Source: Chloromonas sp. AAM2 (taxonomy: Eukaryota; Chlorophyta; Chlorophyceae; Chlamydomonadales; Chlamydomonadaceae). Taken from it: DNA of 64,000 nucleotides. Of this stretch, positions 44,101 to 55,681 are shown one piece after another (within the stretch, counting starts at the first letter, position 1; every line of letters begins with the position of its first letter). A program made the position numbers and the translations under genes. The DNA lies in NCBI GenBank assembly GCA_004335635.1, contig QAXH01004306.1, positions 5,272 to 69,271 of the forward strand. The letters run 5' to 3'. The notes beneath the pieces are model-generated. The model made no database searches and was not told the origin of the DNA. It saw only the letters and a program-made list of their open reading frames with translations.

Positions 44101-45188
44101 AGCTTCATTGAGGTTGCTGTGTGCACATGCCCATTGCACCTACACCTTGGCATGGCAGCCCAATGCGTTCACTCACGTGTCCTCCTTTGATGCATGCAGC
44201 CTTGGAGATTGACTTGATCACGCACACCTCCCGGGTGGCACGGTGGCGAGCCACGCTGACACGTCCAAAGCTGCCTGTGCCAATGACTCGGCCCAGGATA
44301 AAATCTGCCATGCCGATCTCTGGAGCACGAGCAGGGGCTTGGACGGCCAGCTCATCCTGCACAATCAATGATGTGAGTGAATCGATTGACTTGATATGTC
44401 ACTCAGTGACTGTTTGATATGCCTCTTTCCACATCGGGTGATTGCTTCAGTGCGGCATGTCTCTAAATGGGCCATGAAGTAACGTCACATGGCAAAAAAT
44501 GCCGCTTAAATGGAACTCGCTATCAACAGTTGACATTGTGTGAGTTGCCATTGCACTAGCTGACCCTGACCCTGACCCTGACAATCTTTTAAACCATGCC
44601 ATTCTAATGGCTAACGGGATGCTTTCGGAAGGTGTTCTGTGGGGTAATGGCCACAAGGGCCTCACCACCCCTTGCTGCCACGGTCAGATTTCCCTTTACT
44701 AGGAGAAATTCTTGCTATTTGCGCAAATAGTTGATGTTTGCGTTGGACGTGCTTCATGGTGTGCACTCCCTCCTAGACATGGTTAGGGTTGCGAGGGGCT
44801 CATGCTGCAAGGCCTAGCCAAGGTTCTGCTGTACGTACCTGCGATATCCGCTCAAAAGCTTCAACTCGAACCGGGATGGTTGCCGGCTTACCACCCGCAA
44901 CCAGCTTGGCTGTGGCAGCCTGTGCCTTGCTTGTGTTGAAAGCTCCCTGCACGGCATGGGAAAGAACAGCGTTCATATGAATGTGCGACACACATAACAA
45001 TACAGTATACATGGCACAAGTGCTGGCATTGGGATACATCGATTGGCAAACCGTTTCAACAGGTCACATCTTTGGATGTCGCGCACCTGCTCTTCCGCCA
45101 GCAGTGTGCGACGCTCCTTAGCCACTGGAGAAACCATCGCTGCTGCTGAAATTTGTGAAGTCTGTGACTGTGCTTGCAGGCTCTCCAT
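41129..45188 (-). CDS. PKA/PKG-like AGC protein kinase 2 with long C-terminal extension
   Basis: Nine exons: 45188-45087, 44946-44839, 44356-44177, 43827-43646, 43320-43227, 42999-42859, 42614-42508, 42122-41963, 41650-41129; phases match, 531 residues. Landmarks: GTGSFGRV (96-103), Lys118, Glu137, VYRDLKPEN (Asp220), DFG (238-240), APE. The usual activation-loop threonine is a serine (Ser253 in [14 protein letters not shown]). Three exon lengths (182, 94 and 107) are identical to those of kinase 1 and most others are similar, so the pair arose by tandem duplication. The last exon is much longer: after the WFQ-GIQWNL core it carries about 130 Pro/Ser/Thr-rich residues, then an AFDDF motif and a terminal FAEF, which matches the FxxF of PKA. 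The start at 45,186-45,188 is the first Met of an open frame; an alternative ATG at 45,358-45,360 opens a different frame. Confidence 0.92.
44733..44774. repeat. 42-bp dispersed repeat, copy 2
   Basis: Partner of 28,016-28,057 (two mismatches). This copy is in the intron 44,357-44,838 of kinase 2. Its end coincides with GTGCACTCCCTCCT in both copies. Confidence 0.85.
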
Positions 45189-46995
45189 GTGAATCGAGAC
45201 CTTGGGCTGACCTTCTGGCTCCCACACACTTGACGGACCTCTTGGCTGCGCAAAACAGCACCAGTTGGCCTTCAGCATCCTGAACGTGCGTCCAACAGCG
45301 CAATGAGAGTCGTATAGCTTGGGTCACGTCGGTCAAAGTCATGTTCACGTTGACTTGCATCGTAATCCGGCTTTCAACAGCGGTGTCCGCAAGTACATCG
45401 CAAGCAAATCCATGTCGGCCGAGAACACTTACGAGGTCAGAGATTGGGTAGCGCGTAGATGGGCTTGCAAGTTACTAGTCGGCAAGAAGTTGACGTAAGC
45501 GTGTACAAGCACAGCGTGCTCAATGCGTCTGTGGCCCGAACAGTGCACGGGAGTTCAAGTACGCAAATGTGCTGTGGTGGAGAGGCACGGAGTTTTTGAC
45601 CATTCCCGCCACACTGGGCCGGTCCCGTCAGTGTGATGCGATGCGACACCGACCGCAGTCTGGTCCCTGTCAGCGCAGTGACAGCGACCAGTCCGCAACA
45701 CCCTGCCTTGCATCAACCAGCCAGTACTTCCAATGCAAACAGGCCCGCGGCGGATGCCTCGCTTGGCTTCCAGGTTTTCAAACTTCGGCCGGTTGGATTA
45801 AAAAAGGGAAGCACATCAGGTGCAAGTCATACAGCAGCAGAGTTCAGTGGGAGTCCTGGTGTGGACAGATTGTTTTGCCCGCCCTGGATACCCTGCACCA
45901 CATTTCCCGATGTCGATGTCTAAGATACATGGGACAAGTAAGAACTGTGATGGCCCGATACCACACCATAGACAACAATCTGTCTCTGCAAAATTTGTTG
46001 AGTGCTTCGACGGTCCATTCCATCATCAGTCGCTGTTTGACGAACCTCGACAGGAATGACTGCCATGCATGGACATGGCCATTAGTTATTGCTATGGACA
46101 CAGTATTGGTGATTAACAGACCCTTGCAGTTGAAATTGTATTTTGAGTCAGTGTCTGATTTTCATGCTCAGTATTCTGCTGTCCGTTGCTGATTGAGCGT
46201 TTGTCGCTCTACATACGCACACCCGGGCACTTCCGACCTCCTTGTTCTAGAAATTCTAGAGGTTGATACCAGGCGCAAGTGTGTTTAGTGGTGATATAAC
46301 CACTGCCTGTGTTGTAGTTTGTTGAGAAATGGCTTCAAAGACACCCAGTTGTCCCAGAACTGGCAAACTTCTTTTGTCAGAATTGTGTGGTGTGCTAGGA
46401 TTAGCCGGTACAGGTAGCAGCAGGGGTGCTACCAGTGGACGGTACCAGTAGCACCAGCTAGCAACGTTCTAGCCTGACATTAGCACGGTTAGCGCAAATC
46501 CCTAGCCACAGTGCCAATTTACAGCATACAGCGCCAACATCGGGCTGATACCCACAGGTCACCAAGACCAACATAAAGGCCGACAACCGCAGTCAATAAC
46601 TGCCGTGACATTGGAGACTGGCATACGTGCTAGCAAATCTGCTAATCCTGTGACTAGGATTTCCCTAGCCGGACATTAGCACCCTCAGCAACCCCTGTTA
46701 GCATTTTACAATTTTCTGATGAACCCCGCATCTCCGTCGACCTCTGTCAACCTCAGAAGAGTCAGGCATGTTCAGTACCAGGAGCAGCCAGACAAATGCC
46801 TGATCTATGCTAGCCAGTCATTCATTGGTGCGAGTCTGTTGCTGCCTGCCTGTCTTGAACATCAAATGATCCCCACCATGCTTTTGACGCCATAGAAGAA
46901 TGGTCTCTGGAAAGACGTTGGTTTGCCAGCCGGCCAGCCAGTCAAATATCAGTGAGTGATGTAAAGGTCCCGCACAACAGCGGTGTCGTGTTCCA
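45189..46995. other. Intergenic region between kinase 2 and coiled-coil gene
   Basis: Holds the kinase 2 promoter and the 3' end of the coiled-coil gene. A plus-strand frame at 45,569-46,192 is open for 207 codons, but a second plus frame overlaps it and neither shows a domain. One TIR-like motif is at 46,350-46,375. Around 46,440-46,710 are diverged repeats of the form TAGC-C-GGACATTAGCA. Confidence 0.45.
46350..46375 (+). repeat. Dispersed TIR-like motif, copy with short T-run
   Basis: TGTCCCAGAACTGGCAAAC then TTCTTTT. No inverted partner within several kb. Confidence 0.7.
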
Positions 46996-49900
46996 TTACT
47001 GTTGGCGCGAGCATCCAACCGAGCGAGCATCCACCATCACTTGCTCCTGCTGTACCTCCTGTGGCCTGGGAAGGCCAAGCTCCACGTCCCAGTCTCCAGA
47101 CACTTGGGCAGGAGGGGTAGAGGAGGAGGAGCAGGAGGGGGCAGAGGAGGAGGAGGAGGCGGGGGAATGAGAGCTCCTCGAGCCCACAGGGGATCCAGGG
47201 GCCTCAGGTGACTCCGGGCTGGAAGAAGGTGGGGACAGCTGTGATGAAGGTGAAGCCATGCCGTCGCAGCAGTCCACCTCCAGGCCCTGCTCAAGCTGAC
47301 GCAGCAAGGCCACGGTGCTGAGAGGTCCATGGTACTGGTTCCGCTGCCTGATGCCCTGCGCAGGGATCTTGCCTTGGCTCGAACATGCCTGTGTGAACAG
47401 GTGCACATTTGTGTCAGGCTGAAATCCACATCCGAGTGTATGGCACGAACATCAAAGCATTGGCAGCCTTTCAAATTGCCAAGCAACTCTGCAAGAGCAT
47501 CTATTCTCTGTCAGAGTAGAAATCAGTGTTGCACGGCACAACGTACACGTGACATCACATACGTTGCATGCCTACACATGGCTTTGGGAACCATGAACTA
47601 ATACTATGACTACTACTACGGTACTAGCATGAGGTTAGGGACTGGACGTCACACAGCCGTGCACTGAAAGTGAAGGTGCCGTGCTGAAACTAGCGGCACA
47701 ATGTGCAGTGTCCATTTGAAGAGTACAACCTGGACGTGTTTGTCCCAGCCTTCCCACCTCAAGGGCAATGGTCATTTCTGACTGCACGTCACTCCGTGTC
47801 AAAGCTGTGGCCGGCTGTGGCACTGCTGCCTGGGTTGGCGGGGTTGTCTGGTCCACCTGCACACGTAGTCAAGAAGTGATCAAGATTAGCTGCCCGTCAA
47901 GTCCATGGCAGCCAGTTAACCTTGACAACTTGCAATGTGCTGATCTTGTATCATCTGCAATCAACTGACTGGGTAAACAGCCGAGTTGAGACTGTTTCAC
48001 AGTGTGCAAGCTGCCTGGCTGGTGTGACATGCCAAGGTTCACTCCAGCGCTGTGTGGCGTCTACCCATGAACAGCACACCACATGCCATACCATTCTTAA
48101 GGCCACCTTCTGCAGACACGTAATACGTGCACCTCCCAGTTGCTTTTGCATGCTCTCAACCTGCCCACCTGAACTGTGATGGTCACCTCTGGCAACACCC
48201 CTCCTCCTGGTGCAGGCTGCAGTGCTGGTTGGGATGGTGTGGCTGCCTGGGCTGGTTGGGATGATGAAGCTGCTTGGGCTGGCTGGGAGGGTGTGGCTGC
48301 CTGGGCTGGCTGGGCTGGTGTAGCTGCTTGGGCTGGCTGCTGGGTTGCCGGAGCAGCTGGGCTGTGCACCACCACCTCAATCTGCAATCAGCATGACAAT
48401 GCAACGAATTGATGCCTGGTCTGGTCAAGATGCCATTCGATCTGGTGTGAAGGCCATGGACTATCACTAGTCAGAAACTTGGAAAGACAAACCAAGAGGA
48501 CTGTGCAGGTGGTTGCTATTTGTGAATTCTCCATCCTTGACAACCACTCCTTATGCAGCCCTGGCATGTTGCCGTCTACTGCCCACTCACAAACTCTCAT
48601 AACACGTGCTGCAAATGAGACTGCCTGATTGGTTATCGTTGCGGCATGTGCTTTGGTTGACAACGCCTCTTATCTGCCCATATCCCACCTGGGTTTGGGT
48701 CAGCACTGCTGGCTGCGTTCCGCCCACCATTGCAGTGCTCAAGTTGAAAGGTAGAGCTGCCGGAGGTGACGCGCCATGGATAGTAACGGTGATCTGCAAT
48801 CAGCAGTGCCCATGCAACACGACATCCAAGGTATGCATGACAGGGCAGTTTCTGCAGGGACGCCACATGGTGCGGCTGTTCAGCTGCAGCAACACAGTCA
48901 TCATGTAGTATGCAATCTGTGCTGAATGTCTAGCCATGCCTAGCCATGCTGTCACTGTTGTGACGCCAGGCCCACTCTTCTTTCTTGGCAGCGCTGCATC
49001 CCCCTATTGTGCAATGACATTTATATGCCCCAGCTAGTTGCAACATCGTCTGTGCCTGTTTGACACTGGGTTGCAGGCTAACGCTCCAGACACATGCAAA
49101 ACCTCATCTCCTCACCTGGTTGCACCAGCTCACCTGTTCTGGGACAACCGCTGCCGTGTGGTGGATTGTCTCCCGTGCTATGCTTCCCGCCAAGTTTGCA
49201 GCCACCAATGTTTTCTTGTTTGGTCGCCACTTAGTGTGGTGCTGCACAAGTTCCGCCTCCACTGCTGCCTGCTGCACGGCTGCCTGCTGAGCTGGGCTGA
49301 GGTGTGCTGACAGTAGCTGCACCTCCCGCTGCAGCCGCAGCGAGCGGGCAACAGCTGCTTTTAACTGCTGCTGGTGCGCTGTCCTGGCCTTGGACAAGGC
49401 TTCTTGCTGCTGCTGAGAAGTCTGCGCAAGCTGCTGCTGAGCGGCTGCCAGCTGGCCCTGTACTGCCTGAATCTTGAGGTCAGGCTGCGGGCAGACACAT
49501 TACACATACAATTGGACATAACAGCCACAGTATTTGTGACTTCACGTACGAGAGGACAAACTGCTAAACTGCTATCGTTACAGTTGCAGTCGAGTCAAAA
49601 GCACGGTTCTGCATCTGGCTTGTATTGCTACCCGCCCTGCCACTTGAGCGTTCAGTTATGCATTCCAATTGCTGCCCTGGTAACCTGCACATCCAATGAA
49701 TGTACTTGCCCATCTGTCTCACCTGCATCGTGCGTGCGTGAAGTTGGTCCATGAGCTGCCTGTTGGCCTCCTGCACAGCTGCCAGCTGCTGCTTGGCGGT
49801 GGCCAGCTCCTGTGCCTGCTGACCAACCAGAACAGCCCTGCAGTGAACGTTCAAAGATATCCTGTCCATACACATAGCAGTGCCATGCATACGTTTGGTG

Positions 49901-52900
49901 TAACCATTCAGACAGGGTTCAGGACAGCAAGTGCTCATCCAGAATCCTGTCGTATCACCCAAGAGCAACTGCTCTCACCAGCATCACCTTCCTGCATCCT
50001 GGGTGCCACACGACGTGATTCGACGATACAAACAAGCCTCATACACTCGGATGGACAATCAACAGACACCAAAGTTTCAAGTTCATCGCCTCCAATCCCG
50101 TGTGACCTGGACCCCCCGCACCCTGAATGGTCCATTCTGAATGGTTCAAGAGCTCAGTTCACAAATGCTGGCAACCAATACAAGAAATAGAAGGATGTAA
50201 ACACTCACTTGGTTCTGTGCAGTTCCTCCTGAAGCAACTGTTTCTTCACTATCTCGCATTCCTCCTCTACTGCCGCCAACTGTGTCTTGAACCCCGCACG
50301 CTCAGCCTCAAACTTGACAAGAGACGCACGCAGGCCCGCAGCCTCCTTTTGCACCGCGTTGGCCTTAGATAGGACTGCGCTCAGCGCCTGTCGTCCCTCA
50401 TGCAGACGCGCTTCAACAGCAGATACGAGCTGCACAGGCACGATCTACCATCAGGAAACGATCAATGCGAGCTCTGTTTGGTGCGTGACAGCATGGTGCA
50501 ACATTACCAGTACAAGACCACTTGCCCAAGCAGTTCTTTGAATGTTTGCTATGCGGCATCGCAACCCCATAACTACAGACAGTCGAACCTCGCCCAGCGT
50601 ACCTCCTGCTCCCTGCCCGGCACATGTGCTGCGGTCGGCCAAAGCGCGCCGGCTGCACCACCCCTGAGCGTCTCACTGAGCATCCGCCACTGTGCATGGC
50701 ACGCTGCAAGCTGCGATTCTAGGTGCGATTGACGACCCGCTGCATCGGCCAGCAGAGACTCCTGTTCATGAACCTGCGGGCGGGAGCGGCAAGCTTGACG
50801 ACCGCAATCATGACACGGAACCTGACTGTTAGGATAGGAAGCACAACATGGTCAAGTGTCATGGGCCACCTTTCAAACATCACAGTCATGTGGCCTGACA
50901 GTGGCATCACAGTAGGGTCAAGCCTTGCATCTGTATACAAGCGTTGCATCCGGAGATGCCAGTCAGCTGCAACAGCACATTTACACACTCGCAGGAGTCT
51001 CAATCACTTCAGAGTGGATTATCACGGGATTATCACAGAGTTTTGGATAGTTGGACACAGGTGCAAAGCCCTTCTTCTCTTGTCTCTTCTTCACGTGCTG
51101 GTCTTTCGTGTTCGTCTACTGTCATCCAGTGCTTCGATTCAATGCTATTGAGAAAACGACAGGGAAGTGTGGCACATGCAAAAGGCTTGGCCTACTCGCA
51201 GAGCACAATTTCCAAGTCTTGTTTGTTTGTGTGAACAAAAGTTGTGTACTTTGTTTGTGTAAACAAAAGTTGTGTGCTCTGCTTTCCTCAGTCATACATT
51301 TGGCTATTCTTGACCACGTGCACCAGCGTCCACTCTCTTTCTTTTCGTTGTCCCCTTCAAATGAACAAGCCAAACACCATCCACGCACATGCCCATCCAC
51401 GTGAGCCTGAGCTTTGTACCAAAGCCATCCAAAGCTATCAGAACATGGTCCACTCTTCCAAGTCTTGTATGTATGAATGAATCCAGTTTTGTAGTAGAGC
51501 TATCCACACACACCTTGGCGTGGGCTGAGGTTTCTCGTGCCGTTGCCGCTGCCTCTGCTGCCAGTGAGTCGTCACGCTCTGCTGCCACACGCGCCTCTGT
51601 GGCCTGCATGTCCTGTGGAGGTCACAGGCAGGCAAACAGAGCATGCTATTGCATATCATGTACAACAATGGACAAACCATACCACATGCAGCTTGTGCAG
51701 GCAATGCATCTTACGCAGCATGATGAAAACACTGCCGGCACGGTGCTGCTAGTTTAGTCTATGACGTCAAGTGATTCTTTTGATAAAATAAGTGTTGGCG
51801 TGGTGCTGTTAGTTTAGTCTATGGCACTACAAAGGCAGTGTTCCTACAACCCTGCAACGATAGACGCAGCAGTTTGAAGTCATGCATGGACAACAGCGCA
51901 TGGGGCTGAAGCATGGGAGTCCGCTTGTGCTTGGGACTCAAATGACTCTCTGGTCCACATTGCCCACTTGACTGATACATGCATGCCATTCTACACTCGT
52001 TTACAGCAGTCTATGGCATGGCATGGCATGCGGTGCATGTGTCACGCACTTGTATGAAACTCAGCAGCTTTGCCTTGTCCTTCTCAGCCGCCGCCACTGC
52101 GGCCTCAAGCTCAGAGGCCCTGCCCTCCAGCTGCTTGTATTGGGCACGGAAGTCCTGCAGGCAACATTGTCATGAGGAGCGTTACTTCATCATCATCGTC
52201 ATTACATGGCTTCACTCATGTACTGGTTTCACTCAGGTACTGGTGGTACTGTAGCTAGTCTTTCTTTGGGCCGAAGTTATGCACTCAGCATCACAGTCAA
52301 TGAACCAGTGGTGCTGAATCTTAACATGATCATCACTGCAGTAACCACTACGGTATTCACCACTGGTAACCACCATTACAGTGCATTTCTGCAGCAATGC
52401 AGCTGCAGAAGCCTCTTGCCTCCTTTGTGAATTCATACATTATGGGTGCATGCATGCATGCACACTCTCAGACAGACACACAGACACCCACTCTCACCCC
52501 CATTCACACCCACACACCTGAAGATCCACCTCTTGCCACTTGACAATGGCGTCCTGTTCCAGGAGGATGTCAGACATGGACGACACCTGTGTTCAAGCAC
52601 AGCTTTGCCTCTATCACTACTTGTGCGAGAGGCGTAGATTGCAAGATTTCTACACGTAGAAACGTTGAGTAGACGTGTCTAACCGTAGAGTGACTCACTA
52701 GCTAATTACAAACGTCATCATCGAGGACCAGATGTGACGGACGGAAGATATCATTAGCATGTGACGTGGTGTGGCATGATGGGATGTTTTGCCAAGTTCT
52801 CGCTAACTTGCCACAGCGTATCAATTTGAGATACCTGTGGAAAAGAGCATCACTGTAATTGCCTACCACTTTCACCAACGTACACGTACATTCATAGGTA

Positions 52901-54496
52901 AGCTAGAGTGTTTAAGGCATACAAGACAATCTTGAGGTCAAAAGCTGAAAGCCAGTGGTTACCTATCGCAAGCTCTTGAAGCACGTGTTGAGCACCAACC
53001 TGTTTCACCTTGGCCTTCAGATCACCCAACAGGATGCCATTCTCCTTCTCAAGGAACTCGAACACAGACTGCAATATTTGAATGCACCACAAAAATTTGG
53101 ATGATCGTGGAGTCAAAGGGTGCAATGTATAGCCTGGAATGTTTCACCTGGTGGTGTTCGGTGTTAGTGTTCAATGTGGTGCATGGCCCCTGTGTGAAAC
53201 AAGCGAGGTTCAAGTCACACCCGTCTTATACATGCCTTTTGAGATTGATGCTTGATGCACGTTGAATCCTTTACAAGCCCTTCACATGTTACACCCTCTA
53301 TGGTAAACCCTTCACAGGCAACTTGAATGATGGTTGTGATTGTGGTAAACGAACAAGTGGTGGACACACACGTACAGGATGATCAAACAGTCGCGCAGGT
53401 ACACAATCATACATACACGGGTGGATGACTGTGACATAGAGATGATGCCCCATCCCATGCATTGGTACTGCGCCAAATATGCTTAATCAAACCCGTTTTG
53501 CTTGATATGCAAAGCCAGAAGCCCAGCTGCAGGCTTTGAATCCTTGTGCGCGTCTGTACTTTTGAAGGTGCCCTGGCAACTTACAAACTCATTGATTTCC
53601 TGTTCCTGTTCCTGTGTTCACCTGGTTCTTGCACGCATGAAGCTCTGCCGCAAGCTGCCGCTTGTCCTCCTGGGAAGCTGCCAGTTGCTGCTTCACGATG
53701 GCCAGCTCGGCTGCCTTCTGATCGTCCTGCAGTGTGTAATGGCAGTTCACAATCAGCAGCACATGTTCCGTGCGTCTTATTTGGCGCCTGGCTTGTGGGC
53801 TGCCATCTCATGCATTCAGTTCCCGGCCATTGACTACAGAACTCGATTGGAAAGGACTGACTTGTTGTTGTTGCTACAAGAGCTCAACAAGAGAATTGCC
53901 TTGCATATACATTGCATGAAGGTGTCATAATGCCATGATGAGCCTTGGCCCTCAGCCAGCACTGTCGTATGCCCTTACCTTGTTCGACATCCAGCCAATG
54001 CATTCGTATAGATCCTCGATCTCCTCACGAGCTACCTCCAGCTCGCACTCCCGCTGCTTGCTGGTCGCATCCTGCATGTACATGACAATGAGCCATCCAT
54101 TGACCGTCGGGTAATGGTCAGGTTCAGGCCGCTGCATTTATGCGCGAGGTTGTGAGTTGCGTGCATGCATGCAGGTTTATCGCGAGGTTCGGGTCGGCTT
54201 TCCTGACCAGTAGTGGTGTTTGTCTGGCGGTTGGGCGAGCCCAAGCACGAAACCACGGTTGGGTTCGTCCGACTTGGACGCTCACTTAGCATTTCAGAAC
54301 GCACCTTCACAATCTCTGTTCGCAGCTTCAAACCTTCCGCGGCATGCTGCTCGGGGAGGAGGATGGCCTGGTTGCGGTTGGGAGCTTGAACGTCCTGGCG
54401 CGTTGCGTCCAGCTCACCCGTCCTGTCCAGCTCACTGTCCAGCTCACCCGCTCTGTCCAGCAAAGAAATGTCTTCTACGGCCAAGTAGGCAGCCAT
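46996..54496 (-). CDS. Coiled-coil protein with Pro/Ala/Gln-rich C-terminus
   Basis: Fifteen exons: 54496-54305, 54071-53979, 53726-53622, 53068-53000, 52586-52518, 52154-52050, 51612-51514, 50761-50603, 50429-50209, 49837-49723, 49484-49134, 48793-48689, 48381-48169, 47856-47758, 47388-46996. Phases match throughout, giving 795 residues. Exons 1-11 encode nearly unbroken helix with heptad-like spacing and no prolines (for example LAIVKQQLAASQEDKRQL, KFEAERAGFKTQLAAVEEE, ELATAKQQLAAVQEANRQL). Exons 12-14 share a short pattern: I-T/V-V, a Pro/Ala/Gln linker, then (E)VTI-type strands; exon 13 contains repeats of the kind ATPSQPAQA. The last exon is Ser/Pro-rich. Such proteins are usually structural or scaffold components (basal body, cytoskeleton, Golgi tether), but no signature decides. 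Small exons could be missing from the larger introns (50,762-51,513; 53,069-53,621). Confidence 0.77.
48195..48350 (-). repeat. Tandem ATPxQPAQA-coding repeats
   Basis: Within exon 13 of the coiled-coil gene the plus strand shows GGCTGGCTGGG-type units. On the coding strand they read QPAQAATP, QPAQAATPS, QPAQAASSS, QPAQAATPS. The unit is 27 to 30 bases and stays in frame. Confidence 0.85.
51223..51278. repeat. 28-bp tandem direct repeat
   Basis: Two adjacent copies (51,223-51,250 and 51,251-51,278) with two mismatches, in an intron of the coiled-coil gene. Confidence 0.8.
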
Positions 54497-55068
54497 TGAT
54501 TAGACAAGTCAGGGAGCTTTGGACGCAGCAACTGAACCTCCGGGCCGTACGATCCACTGCGGCCTGCGCTCCCATGCTGGTCAGCCACTGGAACCCTGTG
54601 CAGCATTCCTGGTGTGGCAATGAAGTAGGCAAAGCGCGAGGCGTGGGATGCAAGGGCTTCCCACCAGCGCTGGCAACTCCCACATCCTGCCGTCCACAAA
54701 AAAGCAGCTTGGCGCGCCTCGTGTGCGTAAAAGTATGTGCATGCGTGTTGGTCGCGCTGGCCAGGCCTGCCTTGGCCCAGGGCAGCATCGTTGACTGCAA
54801 TGGTCACTTCAATCGAAACGAGAATGGTCACCTCAGCCGAAGGAGGCGTCACCTCGTCGCTCTTCAAGCAAGCGCTTTTGGCAAGAAGAATACGAATACG
54901 AGACACCGAAGCTGTTCTACTATATATGTTCAAATATTGTGTGTCCGTTGTCGGACTGTTTGTGTGACAGCCATCAACCAACAGACCACACTCAAATGAA
55001 ACCATAAGACAGATAATTCATGGAAAACAACAGACTTGGCAGGCCTGAGGGGACGCTGTAGAGGCCTG
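54497..55068. promoter_or_regulatory. Upstream region of coiled-coil gene
   Basis: Contains the promoter and 5' UTR of the minus-strand coiled-coil gene. A plus-strand frame at 54,220-54,999 is open for 259 codons but overlaps exon 1 of that gene and has no domain, so it is probably a shadow. Confidence 0.4.
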
Positions 55069-55681
55069 GGACAGGCATATATGCTGCAAGCCTCATGCAA
55101 TGCCAGTTTCATGCCACTCCGTCTAGCGCTACTAGCACCTAGCGCTGCAGGCCCTTGATCAGCTCGGCCAGTAGCCCTGCTGCATGGTGTGCGCTTCCAG
55201 CACACTTGGCCTGCTGTCTTTCACCATGGCCAGTGCTGGTCGTTTCTCTCTCCCCGGCTTGCAATTTAGTGCCTTGTCGCGCATGGGGCACAGGCAACAC
55301 CTGATGTTTGGCATGTCGCCTGCCAAGTCTGTACAGCCAACACGAAGGAACTCAGCCTCCACAGCGTCCCCTGCATCGCTTGCGCATTAGCCTCAAGCTG
55401 GGTTCCTTCGTGTTGCCTGACAGACTTGGCAGGCGACATGCCAAACATCAGGTGTTGCCTGTGCCCCATGCGCGACAAGTCACTAAATTGCAAGCCGGGG
55501 ACCGAGAAACGACCAGCACTGGCCATGGTGAAACACAGCAGGCCAAGTGTGCTGGAAGCGCACACCATGCAGCAGGGCTACTGGCCGAGCTGATCAAGGG
55601 CCTGCAGCGCTAGGTGCTAGTAGCGCTAGACGGAGTGGCATGAAACTGGCACTGCATGAGGCTTGCAGCATATGCCTGTCC
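55069..55681. repeat. Large inverted repeat (two ~290-bp arms)
   Basis: Left arm about 55,069-55,358 and right arm about 55,393-55,681 are reverse complements with roughly ten differences, including a 2-bp indel near the outer end. The spacer is ~35 bp. An RNA read through this would fold into a hairpin stem of about 290 bp. Both arms carry short open frames, but the differences between arms change amino acids, so no coding constraint is seen. Confidence 0.92.

Noticed and set aside
44562..44584. CTGACC hexamer run, four units, resembling a telomere-type repeat
   Set aside because: Not the TTTAGGG/TTTTAGGG type of green algae and only ~23 bases; ordinary simple repeat in an intron of kinase 2.
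45569..46192. 207-codon plus-strand open frame upstream of kinase 2
   Set aside because: No domain, biased composition or splice context; another plus frame overlaps it for 96 codons, so the length looks like chance.
48176..48412. Plus-strand Trp/Ala-Gly repeat ORF
   Set aside because: Antisense shadow of the QPAQAATP repeats in the coiled-coil gene exon 13.
54220..54999. 259-codon plus-strand open frame
   Set aside because: Overlaps exon 1 of the coiled-coil gene on the opposite strand and has no recognisable domain.
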